Below are positions 1 through 11,850 of a stretch of 64,000 bases of DNA, piece by piece; the stretch's first letter is position 1, and each line of letters starts with the position of its first letter. This DNA is from Cherax quadricarinatus (lineage: Eukaryota; Arthropoda; Malacostraca; Decapoda; Parastacidae): NCBI RefSeq assembly GCF_038502225.1, contig NC_091382.1:13425538-13489537 (forward strand), written 5' to 3'. The position numbers and the translations under genes were made by a program. The notes below the pieces were generated by a model. It was given only the letters and a program-made list of their open reading frames with translations. It was not told where the DNA came from and ran no database searches.

Positions 1-2355
1 GGTCTTCTGTAACTGGTTGTGTCCGAGTCAGTCTTACTATTACACATGAGTCTTCTGCATCTGTCTGCATCACAGTTATCCTTCTTATCTTAAGTGAACC
101 TACTGCAGCTGGCTGCATCAGAGTCAGTCTTCCTATCATACCTGAGCCTACTGCAGCTGGCTGCATCAAAGACAGTCTTCCTATCATAACGGAGCCTACT
201 GCAGCTTGCTGCATCAGCGACAGTCTTCCAATCACACCTGAGCCTACTGCAGCTTGCTGCATCATACTCAGTCTTCCTATCATTCCTTAGTCTACTGCAG
301 CTGGCTGTATCAGAGCTATTCTTCTTATAGCTGAGCCTACTGCAGCTGGATGAATCAGGGTAAGTATTCCTATCAAACCTACTGCAGTTGGATCCATAAG
401 CCTTCCTATCATACCTGGGTCTATTTTAACTTGATGCATCAGAGTCTGTCTTCCTATCATACCTGAGTCTACTGCACCAGGCTGCCTAAGAGCAATTCTT
501 CTTATCATAACTGAGCTTACTGCAGCTGTCTATATCAGTGTCAATCTTCCTATCTTACCTGAGCCTACTGCAGCTGGCTGCATGAGAATCAGTCTCCCTA
601 TCACTGGAGCTGGCTACATCAAAGAAAGTCTTCCTATCATACCTGAGCCTACTGTAGCTGGCTGCTTCAGAGTCAGTCTTCCTATCATAGCTGAGCCTTC
701 TCCAACTGGCAACATAAGTCCTTTTTTCATACCTGAGCCTACTGCAGTGGGCTGCATCAGTGTCAGTCTGCCTATCATATATGAGCCTACTACAGCTGGC
801 TGCTTCAAAGACAGTCTTCCTATCAGACTTGAGCCTACTGCAGCTGGCTTCATCAGAGTTAGTCTTTCTATCATACCTGAGCCTACTACAGCCACCTCTA
901 TCAGAGCCATTCTTCTTATTCCTTAACCTACTGCAGCTGACTTCATCAGAGACAGTCTTTCTTAGTTTACTGTAGATAGCTGGATCAGGGTCAGCATTCC
1001 TATCATACGTGAGCCTACTGAAGCTGGCTGCATCAGTCGTTCTATCACACCTGAGAATACTGCAGCAACCTGCATCAGAGACAGTCTCCTATCATTCTTG
1101 AGCCTACAGTATCTGGCTCCATCTTCCTATCATGCCAGAGCCTAATGAAGTTTGTTGCATCAGAGCCAGTCTTTGTATCATACCTGAGCCTACTGCAGCT
1201 GGCTTCCTCAGAACCATTCTTCTTATCATACCTTAGCCAACTATAGCTAGCTGTATCAGAGTCATTCTTCTTATCATAATTGAGCCTACTAGAGCTGGCT
1301 CCATCAGAGCCAGTCTTCCTAAGATACCTGAGCCTACTGCAGCTGGCTCCAACAGAGTCAGTTTTCCTATCAGAACTGAGCCTACTGCGGCTGGCTAAAT
1401 CAGAGCAATTCTTCTTATTCGTGAGCCTACTGAAGCTGGCTGGATCAAAACAGTCTTCCTATCATACCTGAGTGTACTGCATCTGGCTGCATCAGAGGCA
1501 TTCTTCTTATCATAAGTGAGTCTACTGCAGCTGGCTGCATCAGAGTCAGTCTTCCTATCATACCTGAGCCTTCTGCAGCTGGCTGTATCAGTCCTCCTAT
1601 CATACCTGAGCCTTCTGCAGCTCGCTGCATCGGAGACAGTCTTCCTATCACACATGAGTGTACTGCAACTGGCTGCATCAGAATCAGTCTTCCTATCATA
1701 CCTGAGCCTACTACAGCTGGCTCTATCAGAGCTATTCTTCTTATTCCTGAACGTGCTGCAGCTGGCTTCATCAGAGACAGTCTTCCTATCATTCCTGAAC
1801 CTACTGTACCTGGCTGGATCAGGGTCAGTATTGCTATCATACCTTAGCCTACTGCAGCTGGCTGCATCAGTCTTCCTATCATACCTGGGTCTACTGTAGC
1901 TGGCTGTATCCGAGTCAGTCTTCCTATCATACCTGAGTCTAATTCATCTGGCTCCCTTTGCACAATTCTTATCATAACTGAGCCTACTTCAGCTGTCTGC
2001 ATTAGAGTCAATCTTCCTATCATAACTGAGCCTACTGGAGCTGGCTGCATCAGTCTTCTTATCATACCTGAGCCTACTGCAGCTGGCTGCATCAGAGACA
2101 GTCTTCCTATCATACCTGAGCCTACTGCAGCTGTTCGCATCAGAATCAGTCCTCCTATCATACTTGAGCCTACTGCAGCTTGCTGCACCAGAGTCAGTCT
2201 TCCTATCATAAGAGAGCTTATGGGATCGGGCTGCTTCGAAGACAGTCTTCCAAACACATCTGAGCCTACTGGTGCTGAATACATCAAAGACAGTCTTTCT
2301 ATCATATTTGAGCCTACTGCAGCTGGCTGCATCAATAATAGTCTTCCTATCATAC
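1..2355. repeat. 48-bp satellite array, first block
   Basis: Tandem copies of a 48-bp unit whose best-conserved stretch reads CCTGAGCCTACTGCAGCTGG, followed by a GCATCAGA..CAGTCTTCCTATCATA part. Copies diverge by point changes, and some are 42 bp because six bases (AGAGTC type) between two CAG triplets are missing. Since 48 and 42 are multiples of three, several frames on both strands stay open for 60-180 codons with a 16-residue period (SLLQLAAS.., EPTAAGCI.., MIGRLTLMQPAAVGSG). I treat these ORFs as artefacts: there is no start context or exon structure and the openness is not limited to one frame. The block is cut at 2355 by a retroposed element and resumes at 3606. Confidence 0.95.
1045..2355 (+). 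repeat. Higher-order satellite block, copy 1
   Basis: This 1.3-kb stretch of 48-bp units matches 7510-8760 in the same orientation, variant by variant. Both start with a run of unusual units (CTGCAGCAACCTGCATC, an 'agtatctggctccatc' unit, an 'aagtttgttgcatc' unit) and both contain the 'gggatc(g/a)ggctgc' unit near the end. By eye the copies are about 95 percent identical, far closer than neighbouring units are to each other, so the block was duplicated as a whole. Confidence 0.8.
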
Positions 2356-3605
2356 TACCACTCACAGCCAACATGGCCGACGCGGCAGGTTGTGTAGCGG
2401 GCTAGCTGCGGGATTTTCAAGGATAGCTCCTGGTCAAAGAGGCTGACCAGGTCCCTACTTAACAGAACTCAGTGTGAATGCTTTGAGAAGATACCAGAGC
2501 AGCGAACGGACTTCCCAGTGCATCGTTTCAGCGTAAATAGTTGAAGTGTTGTGCAGAAGGTTTGGTGTTATTGAGTCAGGACCAGTCAGCGCCTCCCCCC
2601 CTCTCCGCTGGGGGGGAGGGGGAGGGCGTGTGTAGTAAACAGTGACCCTCTCATAACGCCTCGCCCCTGCCCGTCTCCCCCCGCCTCACCCACCCAACTC
2701 CCAGCGCCACCCCATCTATAGAGGGTACTTCTCCCCTAACCCACGATGTCAGCGATGGTACTGCAGGGAGTGCCGGGCTCACAGGAACTTCTACTACAGG
2801 GACAGCATCGTGGAGTTCGACAGCGAGGCAGCTGTCAGGTGTGCCACAGGCAGTGTGTACTCAGTTCCTCAAGCTTCAACATCCGTGCACACGAGGGCCT
2901 GGGATCTTCAGTCAACTTGGCGTCCACCAGGACGTTGCCATGTCCCTAGGACAGCTCTCCATCGGGCTGCTAACGGAGCCACTGGCTTCTTGGACCTCTT
3001 GGGGAGGGTCGATGGTGCTCGTGCAAGCAGCAGATCCCAGGGCAACTTGCTGCTGTTTGCAATGGCTGTCTGCCGAGGAGAGACAGGCACCTAGCAACAT
3101 CTGTTGTTGGGGCAATGGATGAATTCCCTGCTATGTTTGTTAACTGCTCATTACTCTGTAATTTGTCTATGATTGTAATCATGTGATAACGTGTTTATCA
3201 TTCATTACCTTTGAAACGTCATGATTTTGACCAGCTCTACCTGGAGCTCATTACCTTTGTAAATTCTCATGATTCATGTGTTTATGATTCATTACCTTTG
3301 CAATTATTCATGAGTGTGACCAGCTCTACCTGGAGCTCATTACCTTTGTAAATTCTCATGATTCATGTGTTTATGATTCATTACCTTTGCAATTATTCAT
3401 GAGTGTGACCAGCTCTACCTGGAGCTCATTACCTTTGTAACTTGGTCATGATTATGACCAGATCTAGTTCATTACCTTTGTAACTTGCTCAGCTATCAAA
3501 ACTTTGGAGTCCAGTCCCTGGACCAATTATGTACCTCTGTAATCTTTTGACTACCGCCCACAGGATGGGTATGGGGTGCATAATAAACATATTAAACTAA
3601 ACTAA
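2356..3605 (+). mobile_element. 1.25-kb retroposed element of unknown family
   Basis: This non-satellite segment interrupts the array and is flanked by a 10-bp target duplication CCTATCATAC (2346-2355 and 3606-3615). It has a GC- and CpG-rich 5' part, a central part with only short overlapping ORFs (about 2746-3122, up to 94 codons in three frames, none recognised), an 89-bp tandem repeat, and a 3' end with AATAAA followed by a short TAAAC-type tail. Target duplication plus tail point to insertion by reverse transcription, as for SINEs or 5'-truncated LINEs. I do not recognise the family. The fragment CAGGATGGGTATGGGGTGCA just before the tail is a good probe for other copies. Confidence 0.75.
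3189..3480 (+). repeat. 89-bp tandem repeat inside the retroposed element
   Basis: GACCAGCTCTACCTGGAGCT recurs at 3229, 3318 and 3407, a period of exactly 89 bp. Each unit also contains ATTCATTACCTTTG and TCATGAT or TCATGAG words, so a shorter sub-repeat lies within it. The first two full units are nearly identical, so the expansion is recent or homogenised. The partial copies at both ends are more diverged. Confidence 0.85.
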
Positions 3606-6600
3606 CCTATCATACCTGAGCCGGCTCTATCAGAGCCATTCTTCTTATTGCTTAACCTACTGCAGCTGACCTCATCAGAGACAGTCTTTCCGTCATTTCT
3701 TAGCCTACTGTAGATAGCTGGATCATTGTCAGTATTCCTATCATATGTGAGCCTACTGCCACTGGCTGCATAAGTGTCAGTCATCCTATTCTATGTGAGC
3801 CTAGTGCAGCTGGCTGCTTTAAAGACAGTCTTCCCATCACACCCGAGCCTTCTGCAGCTGGCTGCAGCAAAGTCAGTCTTCCTGTCATACCTGAGCCTAC
3901 TACAGCTGGCAGCATTATAGCCATTCTTCTTATACCTGAACCTACTGCAGCTAGCTTCATCAGCGACAGTCGTTCTATCATTCCTGAGGATACTATTGCT
4001 GGCTGGATCAGGGTCAGTATTCCTATCATAACTGAGCCTTCTGCAGGTGGCTGTATCAGTCTTCCTATCATTCCTGGGTCCATTGTAACTGGCTGTATCT
4101 GAGTCTGTCTTCCTGTCATTCCTGAGTCTACTGCATCTGGCTGCCTGAGAGCAATTCTTCGTATCATAACTGAGCCTACTGCAGCTGGCTGCATCAGAGT
4201 CAGCCTTCCAATCATAACTTAGCCTACTGGAGCTGCCTGCATCAGTCCTCTTATCATACCTGAGCCTACTGCAGCTGGTTGCATCATTCTCGAGCCTACT
4301 GCAGCTCGCTGGTTCACGGTCAGTATTAGTATCATACCTGAGCCTACTGCAGCTTGCTCCATCAGAGTCAGTCTTCCTATCATACCTGAGCCTACTGCAC
4401 CTGGATGGATCAGGGTCAGTATTCCTGTCAAACCTGAGCCTATTGCTGCTGGCTGAATCACTCTTCCTATCATACCTGTGTCTGCTGTAACTTGCTGTAT
4501 CCGAGTCAGTCTTCCTATCATACCTCACTCTACTGCATCTGGCTGCCTGAGAGCAATTCTTCTTTTTAAAACTGAGCCTACTGCAGCTGGCTGCATCAGA
4601 GTTAGTCTTCTTATCATACCTGAGCCTACTGCAGCTAGCTGTATCAGAGACAGACATCTTGTCATAACTGAGCCTACTGCAGCTGCCTGCATCAGAGTCA
4701 GTCTTCTTATCATACCTGAGCCTACTGCACCTTGCTGCATCCCAGTCAGTCTTCCTATCACACTTGAGCCTACTGCTCCTGGCTGCATCAAACACAGTTT
4801 TTCTATCATATTTGAGCCTACTGAACTGGATTTATCACTCAACCTTCTTATCATAAGTGAGCTTACTGTAGCTGGCTACATCAAAAACAGTCTTCCTATC
4901 ATTCCTGAGCCTACTGCAGCTGGCTGCATCAAAGAAAGTCTTCCTATCATACTTGAGCCTACTGCAGCTGGGTTTATCAGAGCCAGTCTTCCCATCATAC
5001 CTGAGCCTACTGCAGCTCACTGCTTCAGAGTCAGTCTTCTTATAATAATTGAGCCTACTACAGCTGCCTGTATCAGAGCCATTCTTCTTATACGTGAACC
5101 TACTGCAGCTGGCTTTATCAGAGACAGTCTTCCTATCATTCCTGTGCCTAATGCAGCTGGCTGGTTCAGGGTCAGTATTCCTATCATACCTGAGCCTTTT
5201 GCAGCTGGCTGTATCGGTCTTCCTATCATACCTGAGTCTTCTGTAACTAGCTGTATCCGAGTCATTCTTCCTATCAAAATTAAGTCTACTGCATTCGCTG
5301 CCTGAGAGCAATTCTTCGCATCACAACTGAGCCTACTGCAGCTGGCTGCATCAGTCCTTTTATCATACATGAGCCTTCTGCAGCTGGCTCCATCAGGGTC
5401 AGAATTCCTATCACACCTAAGCCTACTGCAGCTTGCTGCATCAGAGTCTGTCTTCGTATCATACCTTAGCCTACTGGAGCTGCTACATCAGTCCTCTTAT
5501 CATACCTGAGCCTACTGCAGCTGGCTGCATCAGAGACAGTCTTCCTATCATTCCTGAGCCCATTGCACCTGGATGGATCAAGGTCAGTATTCCTAGCAAA
5601 CCTGAGCATATTGCTGCTTGATGCATCAAACACAGTCTTTCTATAATACTTGAGTCTACTCCAACCAGATTTTTCAGAGCCAGTCTTCTTATCATACCTA
5701 CCCTACTGCAGCAAAACTGCAGCAAGCTTCATGAAAGACAGTCTTCCTTTCATAACTGAGCCTGCGGCAGTTCGCAATATCAGAGCCAGTCTTCCTATCA
5801 TACCTGAGGCTACTGCAGCTGGTTGCATAAGAGTCATTCTTCCTAACACACCTGAGCCTACTGGGGCTGGCTGCATCAAAACAGACTTCCAATCATACCT
5901 GAGCCTACTCCAGCTGGCTGCATCAGAGTCAGCCATCCTATTATTCATGAGCCTGCTGCAGCTGGCTGCATCAAAGACAGTATTCCTATGATACCTGAGT
6001 GTACAGCAGCTGGCTGTATCAAAGACAATCTTCCTATCATTCCTCAGCCTTCTGGAGCAGACTGCATCAAAGACAGTCTTCGTATCATACCTGAGTAAAC
6101 TGAATCTGGCTGCCTCAGAGCAATTCTTCCTATCATACCTGAGCCTACTGCAGCTGGCTGCATCAGAGTCAATCATCCTATCATACATGAGCCTACTGCA
6201 GGTTGCTGCATCAAAGTCTTTCTTCCATTTAATACATGAGCCTACTGCAGCTGGCTGTATCAGAGCCAGTCTTCCTAATATTCCTGAGCCTACTGCTGCT
6301 CCCTGAATCAAAATCAGCCTTCCTATGTTACCTGAGGCTATTGCAGCTTCCTGATTAAGATTGAGTCTTCCTATCATACCTGACCCTAGAGCAGCTGGTT
6401 GCATCAGAGCCAGTCTTCGTATCACACCTGAGCCTACTGCAACTGGCTGCATTATAGCCATTCTTCCTATCATACCTGAGCCTACTGCAGCTGGCTCCAT
6501 CAGAGTCATTCTTCTTATCTTACCTGAGCCTACTGCAGCTGGCTGCATCAGTCATTCTCCCTATCATACCAGAGCCTACTGCAGCTGGCTCCAACAGAGT

Positions 6601-7509
6601 CAGTCTTCCTATTAGAACTGAGCCTACTGCAGCTGGCTGCATCAGAGCAATTCTTCTTATTCGTGAGCCTATTGCAGCTGGCTAGATCAAAGACAGTCTT
6701 CCTATCATACCTGAGCCTACTGAAGCTGGCTTCATCAGGGTCACTATTCTTATCAAATCTGAGCCCTCTGTAGCTGGATGCATCAGTCTTCCAATCATAC
6801 CTGTGTCTATTGCAACTGGCTGCATCTGAGTCAGTCTTCCTATCTTATATAAGTCTACTGCACCTGGCTGCCTCAAACCAATTCTTCTTATCATAACTGA
6901 GCATTTTGCTGCCGGCTTCATCAGATTCAGTATTCCTGTCATACCTGAGCCTTCTGTAGCTGGCTGCATCAAAGACGTCTTCCTATCATACCTGAGCCTG
7001 CTGCTGCTGGCTGCATCAAAGACAGTCTTCATCTCATAATTGAGCATACTGCAGTTGGATTTATCAGAGCCAGTCTTCCTATCATCCCTGAGCCTACTGG
7101 AGCTCACTGCATCAAAGCCACAATTCCTATCATACCCGAGCCTACTGGAGCTGGCTGAATCAAAGACAGTCCTTCTATCATACCTGAGCCTACTGCAGCT
7201 GGCTGCATCAGAGTCAGTCTTCCTATCATGCCTGAGCCTGCTACAGCTGGCCGCATTATTCTTCCTATCATACCTGGGTCTACTCTAACTGGCTGCATCC
7301 GAATCAGTCTTATTATCATACGTCAACTTATTGCTGCTGGCTTAATCAAATACTTTCTTCGCATGATGCCTGAGCCTATTGCAGCTGGCTGCATAGGAGC
7401 TAGTCTTCCTATTATATCTGAGCCTACTGCAGCTGCTTGAATCAAAGTCAGTCTTCCTATGATACCTGAGCCTACTGCAGCTTCCTGCATCAGAGTCAGT
7501 CTTCCTATC

Positions 7510-8760
7510 ACACCTGAGAATACTGCAGCAACCTGCATCAGAGACAGTCTCCTATCATACTTGAGCCTACAGTATCTGGCTCCATCTTCCTATCATGCTA
7601 GAGCCTACTGAAGTTTGTTGCATCAGAGCCAGTCTTTGTATCATACCAAAGCCTACTGCAGCTGGCTTCCTCAGAACCATTCTTCTTATCATACCTGAGC
7701 CAACTATAGCTGGCTGTATCAGAGTCATTCTTCTTATCATAATTGAGCCTACTACAGCTGGCTCCATCAGAGCCAGTCTTCCTAACATACCTGAGCCTAC
7801 TGCAGCTGGCTCCAACAGAGTCAGTTTTCCTATCAGAACTGAGCCTACTGTGGCTGGCTGCATCAGAGCAATTCTTCTTATTCGTGAGCCTACTGCAGCT
7901 GGCTGGATCAAAACAGTCTTCCTATCATACCTGAGTCTACTGCATCTGGCTGCATCATAGGCATTCTTCTTATCATAAGTGAGCCTACTGCAGCTGGCTG
8001 CATCAGAGTCAGTCTTCCTATCATACCTGAGCCTTCTGCAGCTGGCTGCATCAGTCCTCCTATCATACCTGAGCCTTCTGCAGCTCGCTGCGTCAGAGTC
8101 AGTCTTCCTATCATACCTGAGCCTTCTGCAGCTAGCTGCATCAGTCTTCCTATCATACCTGAGCCTACTACAGCTGGCTCTATCAGAGCCATTCTTCTTA
8201 TTCCTGAACGTGCTGCAGCTGGCTTCATCAGAGACAGTCTTCCTATCATTCCTGAGCCTACTATAGCTGGCTGGATCAGGGTCAGTATTGCTATCATACC
8301 TTAGCCTACTGCAGCTGGCTGCATCAGTCTTCCTATCATACCTGGGTCTACTTCATCTGGCTCCCTTTGCACAATTCTTATCATAACTGAGCCTACTGCA
8401 GCTGTCTGCATTAGAGTCAGTCTTCCTATCATAACTGAGCCTACTGGAGCTGGCTGCATCAGTTTTCTTATCATACCTGAGCCTACTGCAGCTGGCTGCA
8501 TCACAGACAGTCTTCCTATCATACCTGAGCCTACTGCAGCTGGTTGCATCAGACTCAGTCCTCCTATCATACTTGAGCCTACTGCAGCTTGCTGCACCAG
8601 AGTCAGTCTTCCTATCATAACAGAGCTTATGGGATCAGGCTGCATCGAAGACAGTCTTCCAAACACATCTGAGCCTACTGGAGCTGAATACATCAAAGAC
8701 AGTCTTTCTATCATATTTGAGCCTACTGCAGCTGGCTGCATCAACGATAGTCTTCCTATC
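7510..8760 (+). repeat. Higher-order satellite block, copy 2
   Basis: Partner of 1045-2355 at an offset of about 6.46 kb, with the same order of aberrant units. This copy lacks the retroposed element at its end and shows the uninterrupted array sequence there, so the 1.25-kb insertion happened after the duplication or only on the other copy. Confidence 0.8.
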
Positions 8761-9459
8761 ATACCTGTGCCTACTGCTCTGGCTGCTTCAGAGTTAGTTA
8801 TCCTATGATAACTGAGCCTACTGCTCCTGGCTGCTTCAGTTTCCTATCATTCCTGTGTCTACTGTAACTTGCTGTATGCTAGTCAGTCTTCCTATCATAC
8901 TTGACTCTACTATATCTGGCTGCCTGAAAGCAATTCTTCTTATCAAAACTGAGCCTTATGCAGCTTGCTGCATCAGGGTCAGTCTTCCTATTATACCTGT
9001 GCTAACTGCAGCTGGCTGTATCACATCCATTCTTCCAATCATACCTGAGCCTACTGCAGCTGGTTGCATCAGAGACAGTCTTCCTATAATACCTGAGCCT
9101 GTTGCAGCTGGCTGCATCAGAGTCAGTCTTCCTATCAAACGTAACTTGCTGTATGCTAGTCAGTCTTCCTATCATAGCCTGAAAGCAATTCTTCTTATCA
9201 AAACTGACTTATGCTGCAGTCTTCCTATTATACCTGTGCTAACTGCAGCTGGCTGTATCACATCCATTCTTCCAATCATACCTGAGCCTACTGCAGCTGG
9301 TTGCATCAGAGACAGGCTGCATCAAAAACAGTCTTCTTATAATACTTGAGGCTACTACAGCTGTGTTTATAAAAGCCAGTCTTCCTATCATACCTGAGCC
9401 TACTCCAGCTCATTGTATCAGAGTCAGTCTTCCTATCACACTTGAGCCTACTGCTGCTG

Positions 9460-11850
9460 GCTGTATCAAACACAGTCTTTCTATCATACTTGAGCCTATT
9501 GCAGCAGTATTTATCAAAGTCAGTCTTCCTATCATACCTGAGCCTACTGCAGCTGACTGCATCACCCATCTTATCATATTTGAGCCTCCTGCAGCTGACT
9601 GCATCAGAGTCAATCTTCTTATCATAAGTGAGCGTCCTGCAGCTGGCTGCATCAGTCTTCTTATCATACCTGAGCCTACTGAAGCTGGTTGCATCAAAGA
9701 AAATCTTCCTGTCATACTTAAGCGTACTGCAGCTGGATTTATCAGAGCCAGTCTTTCCATCATTCCTGAACCTACTGCAGCTCACTGCATCAGAGTCAGT
9801 CTTCCTATCATACATGAGCCTACTGCAGCTCGCTGCATCAGAGTCAGTCTTGCTATCATACCTGAGCCAACTGGAGCTTGCTGTATCAAAGACAGACTTT
9901 CTATCATTTCTGAGCCTACTGCAGCTGGCTGCATCAACGGCAGTCTTCCTATCATACCTTAGCCTACTGCAGCTAGCTGCATCAGAGTCAGTTATCCTAT
10001 CATAAATGAGTCTAGTGCTGCTTGGCTGTATCAAAGACAGTCTTCGTGTCATACCTGAGACTACTGCAGCTGGCTGCATCAGTGTGAGTCTCCTATCATA
10101 CCTGAGCCTGCTGCAGCTGGCTGCATTATTCTTCCTATCATAACTGGGTCTATTGTAACTGGCTGCATCCTAGTCAGTCTTCCTATCATACCTGAGTCTG
10201 CTGCATATGGCTTCATCTGAGCCATTCTTCTTATCTTAAGTGAGCTTACTGCAGCTGGCTTCATGAGAGTCAGACTTACTGTCAAACCTGATCCTATTGC
10301 AGCTGGCTGAATCAGAGACAATCTTCCAATCATACCTGAGCCTACTGCAGCTGGCTGCATCAGAGTCAGTGTTCCTATCACACCTGAGTCAACTGATTCT
10401 TGCTGCATCAGTCGTCCTATCATACATGAGCCTAGTGCAGCTTGCTGGATTAGTGTCAGAGTTTGTATCACACCTGGGCCTACTGCAGCTGGTTGCATCA
10501 GAGCCAGTCTTCCTATCATAACTGAGCCTACTACAGCTGGCTGTATCAAAGCCATTCTTCTTATACCTGAGCCTACTGCAGCTGGTTTCATAAGAGACAG
10601 TCTTCCTATCATTCCTGAGCCTACTGGAGCTGCCTTCATTAGTCCTCTTATCATTGGAGAGCCTACTGCAGCTGGCTGGATCAGGGTCAGTATTCCTATC
10701 ATACCTGAACCTACTGCTGCTTGGTGTATCAAACACAGTCTTACTATCATACTTGAGCCTATTGCAGTGGTATTTATCAAAGTCAGTCTTCCTATCATTC
10801 CTGAGTCTACTGCAGCTGACTGCATCAGAGTCAATCTTCTTATCATAAGTGAGCGTCCTGCATCTGGCTGCATCAAAAACAGTCTTCCCATCATACCTGA
10901 GCCTACTGCAGCTGGCTACATCAAGGAAAGTCTTCCTGTCATACTTGAGCCTACTGCAGCTGGATTTATCAGAGCCAGTCTTCCCATCATACCTGAGACT
11001 ACTGCAGCTCAATGCATCAGAGTCAGTCTTCCTATCATAGATGAGCCTACTGCATCTTGCTGCTTCACAGTCAGTCTTACTCTCATACCTGAGCCAACTG
11101 GAGCTGGCTGCATCAAAGATAGTCTTTCTATCATTTCTGAGCCTACTGAAGCTGGCTGCATCAACGACAGTCTTCCTATTATACCTTAGCCTACTATAGG
11201 TAGCTGCATCAGAGTCAGTTATCCTATCATAAATGAGTCTAGCGCTGCTTGGCTGTATCAAAGACAGCCTTCGAGTCATACCTAGGACTACTGCAGCTGG
11301 CTGCATCAGTGTGAGTCTCCTGTCACACCTGAGCCTGCTGCAGCTGGCTGCATTATTCTTCCTATCATAACTGGGTCTATTGTAACTGGCTGCGTCCTAG
11401 TCAGTCTTCCTATCATTCCTGAGTCTACTGCATATGGCTTCATCTGAGCCATTCTTCTTATCTTAAGAGCCTACTGCAGCTCGCTTCATGAGTCAGTCTT
11501 ACTGTCAAACTTGATCCTATTGCAGCTGGCTGAATCATTGACAATCTTCCAATCATAGCTGAGCCTATTGCAGCTGGCTGCATCAGAGTCAGTGTTCCTA
11601 TCACACCTGAGTCTATTGATTCTCGCTGCATCAGTCCTCCTGTCATACATGAGCCTAGTGCAGCTGGCTTCATCAGTGTCAGTCTTCCTATCACACCTGA
11701 GCCTACTGCAGCTGGCTGCATCAGAGACAGTCTTCCTATCATACCTGATCCTACTACAGCTGTCTGTATCAGAGCCATTCTTCTTATACCTGAGCCTACT
11801 GCAGCTGGTTTCATCAGAGACAGTCTTCCTATCATTCCTGAGCTTACTGC
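9460..11850 (+). repeat. Two tandem higher-order satellite repeats of about 1.24 kb
   Basis: 9460-10600 and 10720-11850 carry the same series of diagnostic units in the same order: a 'ttgcag..gtatttatcaaag' unit, an 'agtgtgagtctcct' unit, 'ctgggtctattgtaactgg', 'tgcatatggcttcatctgagcc' and 'ctgtcaaac(c/t)tgatcc'. The offset drifts from about 1260 to 1227 bp because of small deletions. This is an alpha-satellite-like higher-order organisation with two repeats. Confidence 0.75.

Noticed and set aside
2746..3122. Host gene in the 1.25-kb insertion
   Set aside because: Three overlapping short frames, none recognisable, no introns, and the segment has a target duplication and a retroposon tail.
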